Assembly: GCF_019097595.1 (NCBI RefSeq)
Contig: NC_080710.1
Coordinates: 21,391,780 to 21,455,779, forward strand
Reading direction: 5' to 3'
Origin: Hemibagrus wyckioides
Taxonomy: Eukaryota; Chordata; Actinopteri; Siluriformes; Bagridae
Length of the DNA stretch: 64,000 nucleotides
In this document: piece by piece, positions 14,101 through 26,329 of the stretch
Layout: the number at the start of each line of letters is the position of its first letter
Position numbering within the stretch: position 1 is the first letter of the stretch
Notes under the pieces: generated by a model
What the model saw: only the letters and a program-made list of their open reading frames with translations
The model's database searches: none
Told to the model about the DNA's origin: nothing
Position numbers and translations under genes: made by a program

Positions 14101-16220
14101 ATGATCTTGCCTGATTCCATAGTTATAGAGCTTCATAGAAAACCAAACAAAGATTCCTAAGCAGATCTCCCATGTCAGAGAGGTTCCTAATTAGTCTGCC
14201 AGAAAACTTTGCCATGTCCCATTTTAATATGACACATGCAGATGCCTTCGGGCTTTAGCTGTGTGAAAACAGAATGTGATGGATGGATGAAATGAATGAA
14301 TGAATAATGTTTAAATGTAGCACACAAAGTTTTCACAGAAACAGGATGAAAACCCATAGATTGTGAAAGCAAAGGGCTGATAGTTCTGCAGGAGGTGAAT
14401 CCACTTAATTAATTAACATTTAATTTTACTATATCTGCTATTATTATCAAGTACACTACATTTCCTTTCTGTTACCTCTGATGCAGAAAAGCACATCCTC
14501 TTTGTCACATACTGCAGTAATTTTAGCACTGCCTACTGTGAAGCTGTCAGTGCTAGGGGCCGTTAAAATGTATAAGCGGGGGCTGAAACAAGTAGTGACG
14601 TTTTTATTTGCGTGAATGGGTTCTGTTATTCCACCAACAGGCTGCATAAATAAGACCGGTGTGTTGATGGCCGTTAAATGCAGTCCAGCGAGAGAACGTT
14701 TCAGGTGGCCAGAGTGAAAACGAGCAAGAGAAGCCAGAGTGGAAAAAGTACTTGAGCAGTTGTGAGTTTGCACACTTTAAGTGTTCTGGTGCTGATGCCA
14801 TTGGGTCGAGGGCCACGGTAATCAGATGATGGAGTTCAGATTGAGTTACAGGAGATGGAGCTGAGTGCTCTGTCTGGAGACTTCAGCGCACGGTCCACTG
14901 TGAGCGTGAGTGACGTACAGCCGTCCGTCTGCTTAAGCAGGCCCAGAGTGTGTGTGTGTGTGCATTTTTAAATACGAGAGAGAGAATATGTATTTCAAAG
15001 ACAGCTCAAGTTCTTCTTCACCAAGAACACATTTTTCACTCTGTATCATCAACACCCTATGCATTCTTCTGCCTGAGACGTCCTTGGCTAATGGGCTGAA
15101 AAGTATTTATAGCAGTGAATAGCATTTCTGCCACTATGAATAAAGAATGGCACTTCTCATTTTTCAACACTTGAATTGCAAAAACTGTGAGTGGAAAACG
15201 TGAAGATGAAAAGAAAGGGAGCTGGTGATAGGCAAGCTAAATGCTCTACCGGAAAGACGATGGATTCAGTAGTATCTCATTATTATTGACCATGTAGGCT
15301 AATTTAGACACTGCTCAGACCTTTGTAATGTCACTAATGTTGCTGCTGGTCTGAAATGAATTGTTTCTCAGCTTCAGCAAGCATTAGTCCATTCTATCTA
15401 CTGCCTGACTTCCCTCCTGTAGTGCATCAGCCGTTCAAACTTCTTTCATCAAGAGAAATATTAGTCTTCAGTCTCCTTGCCAAGTTTGAAGGATTCAGAT
15501 AATCAAATGCCAGCACACAACCATCAAAAGGGCATGCAGGATGTCAGCCTTTACTGATCTAAGACTTGTACCTCACCTGAGTTGGCACAGGATATTCTGC
15601 ACATAAACAAGAAGCGTCCTGTATCTAAAGGTCATTGTTGGCTACAGAGTTCTAGTATTGCTTAGGTGTTTTAACATTAATTCCTTGTTAAATGTTGACG
15701 TTTCACAACTATATAAAACATGTGCCAAGCATCTATGCATACTTAGAACCACTTGCTGTAAAATTCCGAGGCTTTTAAACAAGGTTTAACCCCCGGTTCT
15801 CTCTCTGAGTGTATATAATGGATGTAATGCATTATGTGCATGGATTATTATCTTTGTAAAGAATGATGGGCCTTGAGTAACGCTCTCCAGGGACTGCTCC
15901 TTGAGCTCATCTTAACCCCTCATCCATCACCGGAAGCAGACATTGGCACTCATGTCATGTCAGATGCAATGATTCCAGCACATTCCTTTTTTTAGAAGTG
16001 CAAGTATTATGTTTAGTTTAACTGTTTGATGTGGAAGCCAATTACAGATGCTCAGTTTCTGAAGAACACACATATATCAGCAGGATATTTTTCCTTCAAA
16101 TGAAGATATTTATACTATGCAGTATTCTGTACTGTTTATAAAACATGTTGCACAGTATTCTGAGCCTTAGTTTGTCCCCCCCCCCCCTTTTTTCTCTAGG
16201 TGGCGTATTTGAGAAGATGA
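4540..16220 (+). CDS. ube3d: Ubiquitin protein ligase E3D (HECT-like, E2-interacting)
   Basis: Homologue of UBE3D, a protein with a HECT-like domain that binds the E2 UBE2C (UbcH10) and has been linked to ubiquitin ligation. Coding exons: 4540-4616, 6626-6825, 7385-7475, 8999-9230, 9749-9821, 10541-10620, 10870-10974, 11235-11404, 12366-12504 and 16200-16220. All introns are GT-AG and all phases close, giving 395 residues against 389 in human. Two cysteine knuckles stand out: C109-x2-C112-x2-C115 in exon 3, and CC-x2-CC at 210-215 in exon 5, each followed by a short hydrophobic stretch. Exon 4 adds a Cys-Cys-His at 144-146. The start is the ATG at 4540. The acceptor of exon 5 is ambiguous by one codon (CAGCAG). 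The last exon encodes only VAYLRR and a stop. Introns hold Tc1 derivatives, inverted SINE-like copies and a (TTTC)n tract. Next to tpbg and ibtk, as in human. Confidence 0.9.
5053..5514 (-). mobile_element. Deleted Tc1-like derivative in ube3d intron 1
   Basis: The left end after a TA (5051-5052) has the terminal motif CATAACATTATGACCAC. The right end has its inverted copy near 5490-5514 but is eroded and lacks the last bases. The interior, read on the minus strand, encodes a piece of the transposase DNA-binding region (TVHDGSGVFWQQK near its end). The same internal structure occurs in the copy at 47433-47981. Non-autonomous and not coding. Confidence 0.8.
5818..5877. repeat. (TAA)n microsatellite
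   Basis: About 19 uninterrupted TAA/ATA trinucleotides inside ube3d intron 1. Confidence 0.97.
6541..6625 (+). repeat. Polypyrimidine microsatellite forming the acceptor of ube3d exon 2
   Basis: About 80 bases of TTTC/TTTTC units, then an uninterrupted run of about 20 T, ending directly in the AG at 6624-6625 that precedes exon 2. A length-variable simple repeat therefore doubles as the splice polypyrimidine tract. Confidence 0.85.
7865..8055 (+). repeat. SINE-like short interspersed repeat, forward copy
   Basis: Contains the block CCATGGCCAGGAGTCAAAGG, then a CTCCCCTGTCAATCACAGTG-type block and GGGTCTGTGAGTCATG. Similar blocks recur at 30680-31040 on the plus strand and at 8060-8370 on the minus strand, so this is a dispersed family. 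No coding capacity. It lies in ube3d intron 3. Confidence 0.6.
8060..8370 (-). repeat. SINE-like short interspersed repeat, inverted copy
   Basis: Read on the minus strand, this carries the same ordered blocks as 7865-8055 (GGCCAGGAGTCCAAAACAGC, CTCCCCTATCATTCACAG, GGGTGTCTGTGAGGTCGTG) and extends further towards the other end of the repeat. The two copies form a close inverted pair in ube3d intron 3. Confidence 0.6.
9451..9478. repeat. Poly(T) tract
   Basis: About 20 T residues in ube3d intron 4. Probably the reverse-complement tail of an old retroposon or a plain homopolymer; no source element is recognised beside it. Confidence 0.8.
11031..11126. repeat. (TTTC)n microsatellite
   Basis: About 23 near-perfect TTTC tetranucleotides in ube3d intron 7, less than 60 bases after the exon 7 donor at 10975. 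Long serine/phenylalanine/leucine repeats read through it are artefacts of the tract. Confidence 0.97.
12627..13351 (-). mobile_element. Tc1-like element, internally deleted, in ube3d intron 9
   Basis: 725 bases bounded by TA duplications (12625-12626, 13352-13353) and inverted terminal motifs containing CATAACATTATGACCAC. The minus strand keeps pieces of the C-terminal catalytic half of a Tc1 transposase. The full gene would need about twice this length and no frame is open throughout. It shares its ends with the copies at 5053 and 47433 but retains a different interior, so it is a separate deletion event. Confidence 0.85.
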
Positions 16221-16308
16221 ATTCGAGAGTTAGAAGTGGGTCAGAATCTGCGGAATCCATTTCATATGCAGCATGAGACCGTTGAGTTTATGGAACTGAA
16301 CTATTGTT

Positions 16309-16376
16309 AATAAACAGTGGATATTAAAAGAAAAAAGATTTTTATACATTACTTCATTACTCACTGTTGTAATAAA
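16309..16376 (+). terminator. ube3d: Probable poly(A) signals of ube3d
   Basis: AATAAA at 16309-16314 and again at 16371-16376, 90 and 150 bases after the stop codon in the last ube3d exon. Their presence just beyond the tiny last coding exon supports that exon call. Confidence 0.65.
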
Positions 16377-16574
16377 AGTCAGTATGTTGTATAGAATATC
16401 TAGTCTGTTTTGTCTGATTCTGTCCAAGTGGTTTTAAAAACACATCCAAAAAAACAAACGAGCAAGTTTCCTTTTTATCAAACATGCTTCACAAGACAGA
16501 AGTCACACTTAATGCCATGTTCTGATACCATTACCAAGTATCACATCTTAATGGCGGACAATGAAATGTTATTC

Positions 16575-16795
16575 GGTGGTAGCTCAAGTGGTTAAGGCTC
16601 TGGGTTGTTGATTGGAAGATCAGGGTTAAAACCGCAGCACTGCCAAGTTGCCACTGATGGGCCCTTGAGCAAGGCCCAAATAATCCCACCCCGCTCCAGG
16701 GGCCCTGCATCATGGCTGACCCTGTGCTCTGACCCCAAACCTTCAAAGAATGGGATATGCGAAGAAAGAATTTCACAAACAAAGGCTACTTAATA
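16575..16795 (+). mobile_element. tRNA-derived SINE
   Basis: Begins GGTGGTAGCTCAAGTGGTTA, which resembles a tRNA A box, followed about 35 bases later by GGTTAAAACC, resembling a B box. The body contains GGGCCCTTGAGCAAGGCCC and CATGGCTGACCCTG and tails into an A-rich end near 16795. This matches a widespread SINE of ostariophysan fish as I remember it. Plus-strand insertion just downstream of ube3d. Confidence 0.8.
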
Positions 16796-16799
16796 TGTC

Positions 16800-19743
16800 T
16801 CAAACACAGAAGCGCCAGATCCTCTGTGAGAGTGGGTATTGAAGATGAACGAATGAATGGAATTGTCTGACCTTCATCACGTTGTGTTTAACAGCAAATT
16901 CAAAACATATTATACCACTTTGTGCCTCTGTGTTTACATTTCTGAATGCTAATGGATCTAGGAACAGAGTTAGTTAGCAACAACCCCCCCCCCCCCCCAT
17001 TGCCTTAAATTACATTCATTTAAAAAAAATTGAATTAATGCCTTTTGAAAAGCCAAACTGAACACAATTTATGGACATTCACTAGAATTAAAGGTTTAGT
17101 TGCCTATTTTTGATCGCAACCCTGGGCTCGAATGTACAAGCGACTCGTATGAACTTCTTGTTCCGAGTCAAATTGTGTACACTGATTTGAATTAAATTAG
17201 CATGCACATTTTTAATTTTAAAGTCAAATTAGCATGCACATTGGATCTCATTTATAGGCAAAATACAACCTCAATATAGTGTTTGGTTTAAATTTTAGCT
17301 GGGGTGCTGTGAAATCCTGTTCTATGTAGTTTCTAATAACCTTCTTCTTATAACAATTTGGTGGGGAAAACAATTTCTTGAGAGAAATTTAACCTTTCGG
17401 TGAGATAAATTAAAATTGGAAAAATCCACAATATTGGCTCTACAGAATTTATGATTTTGTGCAAGAAACTTCTCCAAAGATTAGCAATGACGTTTTTCTT
17501 ATGATGCTGGATCAGGTGGAAGAACTCCTTTAAACGAATCTAAAACCAGTCCTCAGTACAAGCTCCGTCCAGACGCTCAAGGGCTTGGTCTGGGTTGTCT
17601 AGTTCAGCTCTTGCCACCAGCTTTAAATAGGGTTTAGGACATGGAAAAGTCAGTGAACCATTTTTGTGTGTACTGGAAGATACATACACTGTGATTACAA
17701 CCTGAAATGTTTTTATGTGTCTTAAAGTCCATGATGTCTTATGTCCTTACAAACATATCAGAATTAAGGAGCCCCACATCACCATATATCCACTACTGGA
17801 CCTCACAGTGGGCACTGGGTTCTTTTTCACTGGGAGACCTGGCCTTTTTTTTTATGCCCAACCCACTTCTTGTGGTTGTTGCTGCAGATTATTGTCACAT
17901 AACCTCATTTTAGTCATAGTTCAGAAGAAACTTCAGGCATGTGATGCTTGATGAAAGCAGTTTCTTTGTTCTGGAAAGTAGTTGTTTGTTGTGGATGTGT
18001 CATGCAGTTTGAGACTTTAATTAACACCCATCACATGTAGTCATCCTTTTGAATCATTCTCCTCACTACACATGGGCAAAATGTACTTTGGTCCTCTTAC
18101 ACACAGCTTTATCAATGCAAATAAATTAAAGTTAGAGTAACTTTTACAAGGATGCAAATAATTTTATTAATAATAAAATAAGGGCTCTCAAAAGAGCGAC
18201 CTGACAAGCAGTTAGACTGTGCAATGCAGTAAGCTTTCTTGACCTGGTTAGCATTTGATGCAATTAAAGAGCATTATATGCAAATCCTCTGGCAAGTGTG
18301 AACACGTTTCTTTTTAAACACTTGCATAATGACATTTCTTTTGTAAGCAAGCAAGAGTATTGTCAAAGGGGAATTATTTGGGGGTTAAATGTGCCGCGAA
18401 TGCTACAACAGCGTGTTGGTTTCCAGGGTAGATTTTTTTCCTGCAGTTTGAAAGCATAATAGGCCGTTATTTTTCTTTTCGTTCACTCAGCTCGCTGATC
18501 TATTTCACATTACCACATTTAGAAGTGGCACTTCTACAAGTACAAAAAAACTATCACTCATCTGTGTTAGCAAAAAAAATACAGTTTAAGTTTCTGAAAA
18601 GCTCCATAACTGGAATACCTGAAAGTCATCTCTTATTAGATAAGATATCCATAACCATACATCTGACTTTTTCATTTCCTTTTTATTGTTTCACCATTTG
18701 TGTGTGTGTGTGTGTGTCTGGGTATACAGGGAACAAAAGCTCAAAGAGTATGTAGGAGAAAAAAGTAGTGCATTATCTATTGTTTTCTTTTTCAGCATAA
18801 TGTCCTCATAGACATTTCTTTCTTTCATGTATATAAAAATTAATAAAAATGAAAATTTGAGCTTAGTGGGTAGAAAAGGCAGCTTTTACCACACTGGCAT
18901 TGCCATCACGGGTCTCTTTGCCAAGCCACACACCAGTAATCGATTTGGGATCAATAAGGGAGCATATATGGATTAACCTATAAATCGTGACGAGGTAATA
19001 TGCTTCAGCGGCACTGCTACAAAAGGCCAAACACAGCAGTACCCCCATCAGGAGTCACCTAAGCAATCAGCAAGTTTGCAGAAATGTCTGTAGTGACGGA
19101 TGCAGCCTTTCCATCCCAGCGATCTACAACAAATGAAGTCTTGGGCATCTACCCATGGAGTGAAATATATTAAGTACAAATGCTAACATGGGCAAACCCT
19201 GACAGTTTGGTGAAAGATATGGAACGTTTATGCAATACATGAAGCCTTTGTTTACATGCTGTTAAAAACATTCTCATATCTCAATAACCCTTATCCATGC
19301 TAAAATCACTCTAACTCAATATAATGGGCACAGTGTACCAGTTTTGTTAGTTTTAATATGATTTTTTTTTTACAGGTGTATTAATACAGAATTCACTTAC
19401 AGTCAGAGGTGTGTGTGTGTGTGTGTGTGTGTGGAGGATTTTATAATGGCTTAATCAGATTTTAGACCCAAAACATTGCATTTAATATTCTGAAATTAAT
19501 GCTAGTGTAGCTGACTCTGTGAAGCAGCAATGCTTCCTGAAAATAAATAGTCATAAATAAACTTTTATCCTCCCTTCCTTGTGTAGACTTTGCTCCTCTT
19601 GAATAACATATTACATTTTTTCCCAGCCTAGAATACCATACCGAAGACTCTCATTTCCACATTTTAGAGTATAAAGTTAATGGAGCAATAAATGAGTGAG
19701 ATTTGCCATATCTCCTATATGCATATATATATACATATATACA
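16800..19743. other. Intergenic region, no gene seen
   Basis: AT-rich sequence with short frames only. A poly(C) run sits at 16985-16999 and short GT tracts at 18702-18717 and 19410-19432. An octamer-like ATGCAAAT word occurs near 18280, but nothing shows that it functions. Confidence 0.5.
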
Positions 19744-19745
19744 TA

Positions 19746-20987
19746 CACTATATTGCCAAAAGTATTCGCTCACCCATCCAAATAATCAGAATCAGGTGTT
19801 CCAATCACTTCCATGGCCACAGGTGTATAAAATCAAGCACCTAGGCATGCAGACTGTTTTTACAAACATTTCTGAAAGAATGGGTCGCTCTCAGGAGCTC
19901 AGTGAATTCCAGCGTGGAACTGTGATAGGATGCCACCTGTGCAACAAATCCAGTCGTGAAATTTCCTTGCTCCTAAATATTCCACAGTCAACTGTCAGCT
20001 GTATTATAAGAACGTGGAAGTGTTTGGGAACGACAGCAACTCAGCCACGAAGTGGTAGGCCACGTAAACTGACGGAGCGGGGTCAGCGGATGCTGAGGCG
20101 CATAGTGCAAAGAGGTCGCCAATTTTCTGCAGAGTCAATCGCTACAGACCTCCAAACTTCATGTGGCCTTCAGATTAGCTCAAGAACAGTGCGCAGAGAG
20201 CTTCATGGAATGGGTTTCCATGGCCGAGCAGCTGCATCCAAGCCATACATCACCAAGTGCAAGCAAAGCGTGGGATGCAGTGGTGTAAAGCACGCCGCCA
20301 CTGGACTCTAAAGCAGTGGAGACGCGTTCTCTGGAGTGACGAATCGCGCTTCTCCATCTGGCAATCTGATGGATGAGTCTGGGTTTGGCGGTTGCCAGGA
20401 GAACGGTACTTCTCTGACTGCATTGTGCCAAGTGTAAAGTTTGGTGGAGGGGGGATTATGGTGTGGGGTTGTTTTTCAGGAGCTGGGCTTGGCCCCTTAG
20501 TTCCAGTGAAAGGAACTCTGAATGCTTCAGCATACCAAGACATTTTGGACAATTCCATGCTCCCAACTTTGTGGGAACAGTTTGGAGCTGGCCCCTTCCT
20601 CTTCCAACATGACTGTGCACCAGTGCACAAAGCAAGGTCCATAAAGACATGGATGACAGAGTCTGGTGTGGATGAACTTGACTGGCCTGAGTTCTGACCT
20701 CAACCCGATAGAACACCTTTGGGATGAATTAGAGCGTAGACTGAGAGCCAGGCCTTCTTGTCCAACATCAGTGTGTGACCTCACAAATGCGCTTCTGGAA
20801 GAATGGTCAAAAATTCCCATAAACACACTCCTAAACCTTGTGGACAGCCTTCCCAGAAAAGTTGAAGCTATTATAGCTGCAAAGGGTGGACCAACGTCAT
20901 ACTGAACCCTATGGATTAGGAATGGGATGTCACTTAAGTTCATATGCGACTCAAGGCAGGTGAGCGAATACTTTTGGCAATATAGTG
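19746..20987 (+). mobile_element. Tc1/mariner DD34E transposon, nearly full length, transposase broken
   Basis: 1242 bases between TA duplications (19744-19745, 20988-20989), with inverted ends starting CACTATATTGCCAAAAGTAT. The transposase begins at 19880 (MGRSQELSEFQRG) with a paired-like helix-turn-helix region including SRPRKLTERGQ-like residues. Catalytic landmarks are present: the WSDESRF-equivalent, FQHDCAPVH and [13 protein letters not shown]. Compared with the copy at 26765-27960 it carries a one-base deletion near 20261, a TGA at 20374-20376 where the other copy has CGA, and a five-base deletion near 20689. It cannot make an active enzyme. Confidence 0.93.
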
Positions 20988-20999
20988 TATATGCATGGA

Positions 21000-21026
21000 T
21001 ATATATACATATATACATATATGCAT

Positions 21027-21124
<98 letters not shown>
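21000..21124. repeat. (AT)n microsatellite
   Basis: More than 45 AT dinucleotides with a few C or G interruptions, immediately next to the right end of the Tc1 element. The repeat offers TA target sites, which Tc1 transposases use. Confidence 0.97.
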
Positions 21125-21344
21125 GTATTGGGATAATAAATTAATGCTTAATTTGGTTTAAGTAAGTAGATCTGATTAACTCACTCAAATGGCTCTAAAA
21201 AGCTTCATTAATGATAACCAGTGTTAAATTAGGAACTCAGTGTATGAGATTGTTTTGCACCTGTGACAGCTTTTTCCAAGTGATAGACTATATAGATGGA
21301 AGTATATGGGTAGCTTAATGCTATAGCGTTAAGGTTTCTCTTCA

Positions 21345-21589
21345 GTGGAAATAACAGCGAGGAACACATGGAGTGCCTCTGACCTCAATCCCATTGAACA
21401 CCTTTGGAATAAACTGGAACACAGACTGCACCCCAAACATCAGTGCCTGACCTCACTAATGCTCCTCTGGCTGAATGAGCAAATCCCCACAGCCCTGTTC
21501 CAAAGGGCGGCTGAATCTGGAATGGGATGTTTAACCACTACGTATTGGTGTAACTGGTCAGGTGTCCACATACATTTGGAAATACAGTG
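21345..21589 (+). mobile_element. 3' fragment of a different Tc1-like element
   Basis: Encodes the end of a Tc1 transposase: [17 protein letters not shown] holds the last catalytic acid, followed by a C-terminal tail and the right terminal repeat GGTGTCCACATACATTTGGA, ending in CAGTG before a TA at 21590. The 5' three quarters are missing. The ends differ from those of the element at 19746, so this is another family. Confidence 0.8.
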
Positions 21590-21591
21590 TA

Positions 21592-23251
21592 CTTTAGAGC
21601 ACTTAAGAGCTTCAACTCAGGTCTGGTTATATAAAGGTTATTACTTACATATTTGAACTAAATAGACCAGAGAGGGTAAATAAAATTAAAAAGCTATCCA
21701 TCTCTGGTCTGATAAGCTTCTTTAAGTTAAATGAATACATGTGATTAGATACAGAGGACCTGCTACAGTTTTCATCAAGTGTTATATTGGTTCGGTCCAC
21801 TGAAATATTTCTGTTGGTCTGCAGCCATTCCATGGTCTGCCAGTCCTGTGCTTTTCAGCATATTACTGCGAACTAGATAGCAGTAAGCCTGTTGTGTTAT
21901 GGTTGACTCTAAATTGATTCTAAAATAATTTAGAAGCTATAAAATTCATTTCCATATTTAATTTGTTTCAAGGCATTTATATACTCTTCCAAGATGTGTT
22001 TTGTAAACTCCAGCTGAGAAATGCAGACCCACGCACTTTATGCTTGTATGAGAATGTGCAATTGGTTTGATCCGTGTTAAAAGCCTTTCAACAATTTCAG
22101 GGTCATTTGTTGCTCTTTAGCAAATAGACCACAGAAGCATTTAACACAATCATCTGCATCTTAATGTTAAAGTCTCTTATGCACTGAAAGCATATAATTT
22201 ATCCTCAGGGGGAAAAAAATAATAAATGAGGAAATGTCGGTATGAAAGTGATTGGCCTTTTCTATACATTCCCACAAAAGCACTTTAAATGCTTCAATCT
22301 GCGCCTAATTTGGTGGCAAATGCTATTTGCCAGTGGGTTCTACTCCATCAAGGTCTTGCTGTTTGTGTCTGGAGGTGTAGTGGTGGTGGGCTGTGGGGAG
22401 GTGGGCTATTTGGTTGCACCGTGTAACACAGTTAGCTATGCTCTCCTCACACCCTTTTTACAGACAGCACATGTAGCTATGACAAATGACACCCATGAGC
22501 CAAAGTAATACCTAAAGTTGATTGCCTGCTCAGGGCACAGGGTCAGGTTTTCTGTTTCCTTTGTGGCTTTATCATAGACTCAAGACGTTGTTACACTTTA
22601 TCTGTAGAGCATATAGTGAGATAAGATAGCATATGTAATTTCATAGCATGTTAATGGACATTTAGTAGTTTAGGAGGTTGTATATAGTGTGACTGTGTAA
22701 TGGTACATTCCATGGTACTTTGAAAGCCCTTTATTCTCACTGCTGTTTGTGTGTGCTGTGTGTTTAACCGCCTGGTTCCAGAAATACTTCAGCAATATTA
22801 AGTGTAAGAAAAGCACACACTTAAGTGACTGGCGTTGTTCTTGTATAACACTGATGCTGACAGAAATTGTATACATCTCTTCTCCACATATTCTCTAAGG
22901 CAAGTATTTTTTTGGACTGTAAGCAGGACTAACAGGGTGTCAAATATAGCTGCTTGTATTTCTGCTCACTGTTATTCTTAGGAGGACTAATTTAAGCACA
23001 AAGATCATCTAATGTTTCCTCTAATAATTGTAGGTTGGCATCACCTCTGACAATCTAATGCACTTTGTACATACTTTGTAAACGCCCCAATCTTTCATAC
23101 ACATTCATCTACTGCTGTGTTCCAAAATACTTTCCCCTTTGTGCATTCTCTACGTCACGACCAGCTGAGCTGAAATCTGCCTCATTTAGCAATCTGCGAA
23201 AACATCTGCTTCATCTGCATCATCTTATTAATGCATCATAATGTACCCCCC

Positions 23252-23299
<48 letters not shown>

Positions 23300-26200
23300 C
23301 TCTCTCTGACAGCCATCACTCCTGCCTCCCCAGTGTCTCATTAGTGTAGCTAGTGCTATCCACATGTGTATGGCAGGGAACCTACACAAATGCCATGTCC
23401 AGAGGCAAACTTTGCCCACCACGGCAATCTGCCCGAGGGCACAAACACAGTTGAGTGAAAACAGACACCAAGCACTAGGTGAAATAATGAAATGCTATGT
23501 TTGCAGTGCAATCTGGGTAAAATTACACAGTTTTTATTAGCAGCATCTGTTAAATGTTGGTGTGTTCCAATCAGAAATATGAAATCTCTGATCTCGCCTG
23601 ATAAACAGTACATTTCAATAAAATACCTTCGCATCAAGCTGTACCCGCCAAGAACTTGCACCGTTTATGGAAATGCATTTGACTTTCTCTTCTTCAAGTA
23701 GTTTAGTGTCATTGATGAAAACAGTCCTTGGAAAAGAGCTGACAATGCAAACAAGATGCATGAAGAAGAAAAAGATCAGAAGGCGATCTTTCTGTTTAGC
23801 CCTGAGGCAAGTGCAGCAGTGTGCTCACCTGCAGAGATTGATTAACCACAGATAGATACAGTAGCGCCACACCAAAATCCACCACAACAACAACAACACC
23901 AAAGACATTTAAAACCCGAGGTATGCTTATTACCTTGTTTTCAAGCTTTTTTAAAAGTAATGATAAGCCAGAGTCATCAGGTGAGGTGAAGTGTATAAGC
24001 AAGGCTTGTAATTTCCTGGAAGCAGTATCTCTTGGTCTGACGAAGGAGGCAGCAGCAGAATTAAACGACAAGCTGCCTTGACCTCCATAGGGGGTGTCTT
24101 AATGATGGAGAGACAGGGAAGCAGGGTGACAATCTGTTAGCACCCTCACAGCCAAGATGAATAGCCCAATTTGTGCTGGCCAGCATCTTCAACATCAGCT
24201 CCACTGTCTCCCCGCAGCAGCTGCACCGATTTTTTTGCCTCATTTTGGGGCTTTGACAAAAAAAAAAAAGAGAGAGAGAGAGAAAGCATCACAATGGAAA
24301 TCTGTGGTATTGTTTAACACAGTCAAAATCAATACTTTTATTGTCTACCAATGGACAAAACATTCTGCCTTCAGGAACACAGTGCAGCATTTGAGACAGA
24401 ACAAGGTTGCATAGAGAGCAGATTAGTCTAAGACACAAGCAATGTACAAAACTACAAATAAATAAATAAAATAAATAAAAAATTAAAGGCACCAGTGTCA
24501 AGAATGTTTTTCTTTGATATTTGTACCATTATAGAATATTGTTCTCTTCCTTTTCTCTGAGTGTTCATGTGTAGTTTCACACTTCACTTGTTTGATATGT
24601 AATTATATTTAAGTATATAAAATATACATAATCCGCTTCATATTTAAACGCTGACTTGCGTCTGGGTTCTTTTTACAGGAGGACTGACGGGATGAGGGAC
24701 TTTCTGTGTGAGGAAAACAGAGCCTGGGGGTGTGGGTGCAATATCTAACTCATTTGATTAGCTGTGGGAGCTGGAAACAAAATGAAATAACATCTAGCAG
24801 ATCTACCCATAGGGCAGCTTCTGTAGTGTGTGTCTGGTAGTTGGATGCATGGGCGGTGCAGCACTGAAATTTGAGCATATTAATTATGTTTATCATGAAT
24901 TTCTATCTTCACTCTTTGTTCATAGATGTCAGTTATGAAGTAGACCAGAAACTACCTGGCACTAGCACATTCCCTATCTCTGCTTTCCTCTGTAGTGCTA
25001 ATATCACCATACCTACTGACAGTTATGCTGGGTTCGTGCTTGGGAAACATCATTAAGTCATTTAAGTAATTTTCTTGTCCTCGTCCTTTTCATGTAGCAC
25101 CTGAGAAAACCTCCAGTGCTGCATTCTTTTCTTTTCATGACTTGTGACGATGTGTCCCTGCATTATATCCTCATGAGCCATAGGTCTGATCCAATATACC
25201 ATCCTGTGAGATGGTACCAAAATAGAAAGAGCTTCAGGAAACCAATTTATGATATCATTCATGATATGGTGAAGTAAATCCAAGCACCATTTCAGTATCA
25301 TTTTAAACACACCAGGGAACTATGGTATAACTGATTTTTGATATTATCCAGGTATATGAGTATCCCGATAGCAGTACTGATCATTTAATTGTTTATAATA
25401 TAATGTGTACGTAAACAATATAGATATCAAATTATATTTAAAGACGTTAGCATTTAATTAATTTAGGCCTGCAGGCTTTTCAGGATCTGTTCTTGCTTCT
25501 ACAGTGCTTCCTGCTTCCTGTTTAAATAATTCAAATAGCGTAATATTATAACCATTGGTACCTGGATAATGTGTGCCCTTCTGAAAGACCTCTCTCAGGG
25601 AGCTCGGTGTTCATTCTTACATTCTTTGCCATAACTTATAATCTTCTATGTGTCTGAGTTTCATATGTTCTAGCAGGTTTGTTATTGCCACAATATTGAG
25701 CCATCTTTTTTTTGGTGACTGTGAGAGAGAGTCTCCGACTGCACTGTTTTCTGGTGTGTGTCTGCATGAATAAAGGCTACACATTTCTTTTAACAAAGAA
25801 ATAAAGACACAGCATTTATATTTTAATATCACGATCAATTCTTGAGAGGAAATATCAGCAAAGGAAGTATCAATATTTCACTATCAAGTCACCCACGCCT
25901 ACACTGAAAGTCAATATGATGCTGATGCTTGATTCTTCTGAAATACCTTTTTGACCTTGATTTTATCATTTTGAGTATACTCTGATCAAGGTTACAGCAT
26001 TTTGGAGAGCCCTTCTATGCTTGTGCACATAATTAGCATCATCACATAACAGCAGGAGCAGGAACGGGAAGATCGAGATCTGACCACATTGAACACTAGT
26101 CTCTGCAGGTGCCTCATAATTATTGTGCCCATTTCTGAGATGCATGGGGTGTCCTTCATCTCTTTTAATTAAAAACTACTCCAGACGTGACCAATAACGT

Positions 26201-26329
26201 GAGTAGCTTCAGCTGTCTGCTCGGTCACCATACACTCAACTTGGTATAGCACCTAATGTAATGATTACTCCTTATCTCCTCATGACTGAAGCATGCTATT
26301 AGACGTCTTGAGGTTGGTAGTTCATGCTG
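21592..26329. other. Intergenic region, no gene seen
   Basis: No credible coding exon. A (CT)n tract lies at 23253-23300 and a poly(A)/(GA)n tract at 24258-24285. The stretch at about 23990-24240 has less biased composition than its surroundings and could be a conserved non-coding element, but this cannot be judged from one genome. Confidence 0.45.

Noticed and set aside
20527..21136. Long frames of alternating Tyr-Ile on both strands
   Set aside because: Translation of the (AT)n tract joined to antisense Tc1 sequence; not a gene.
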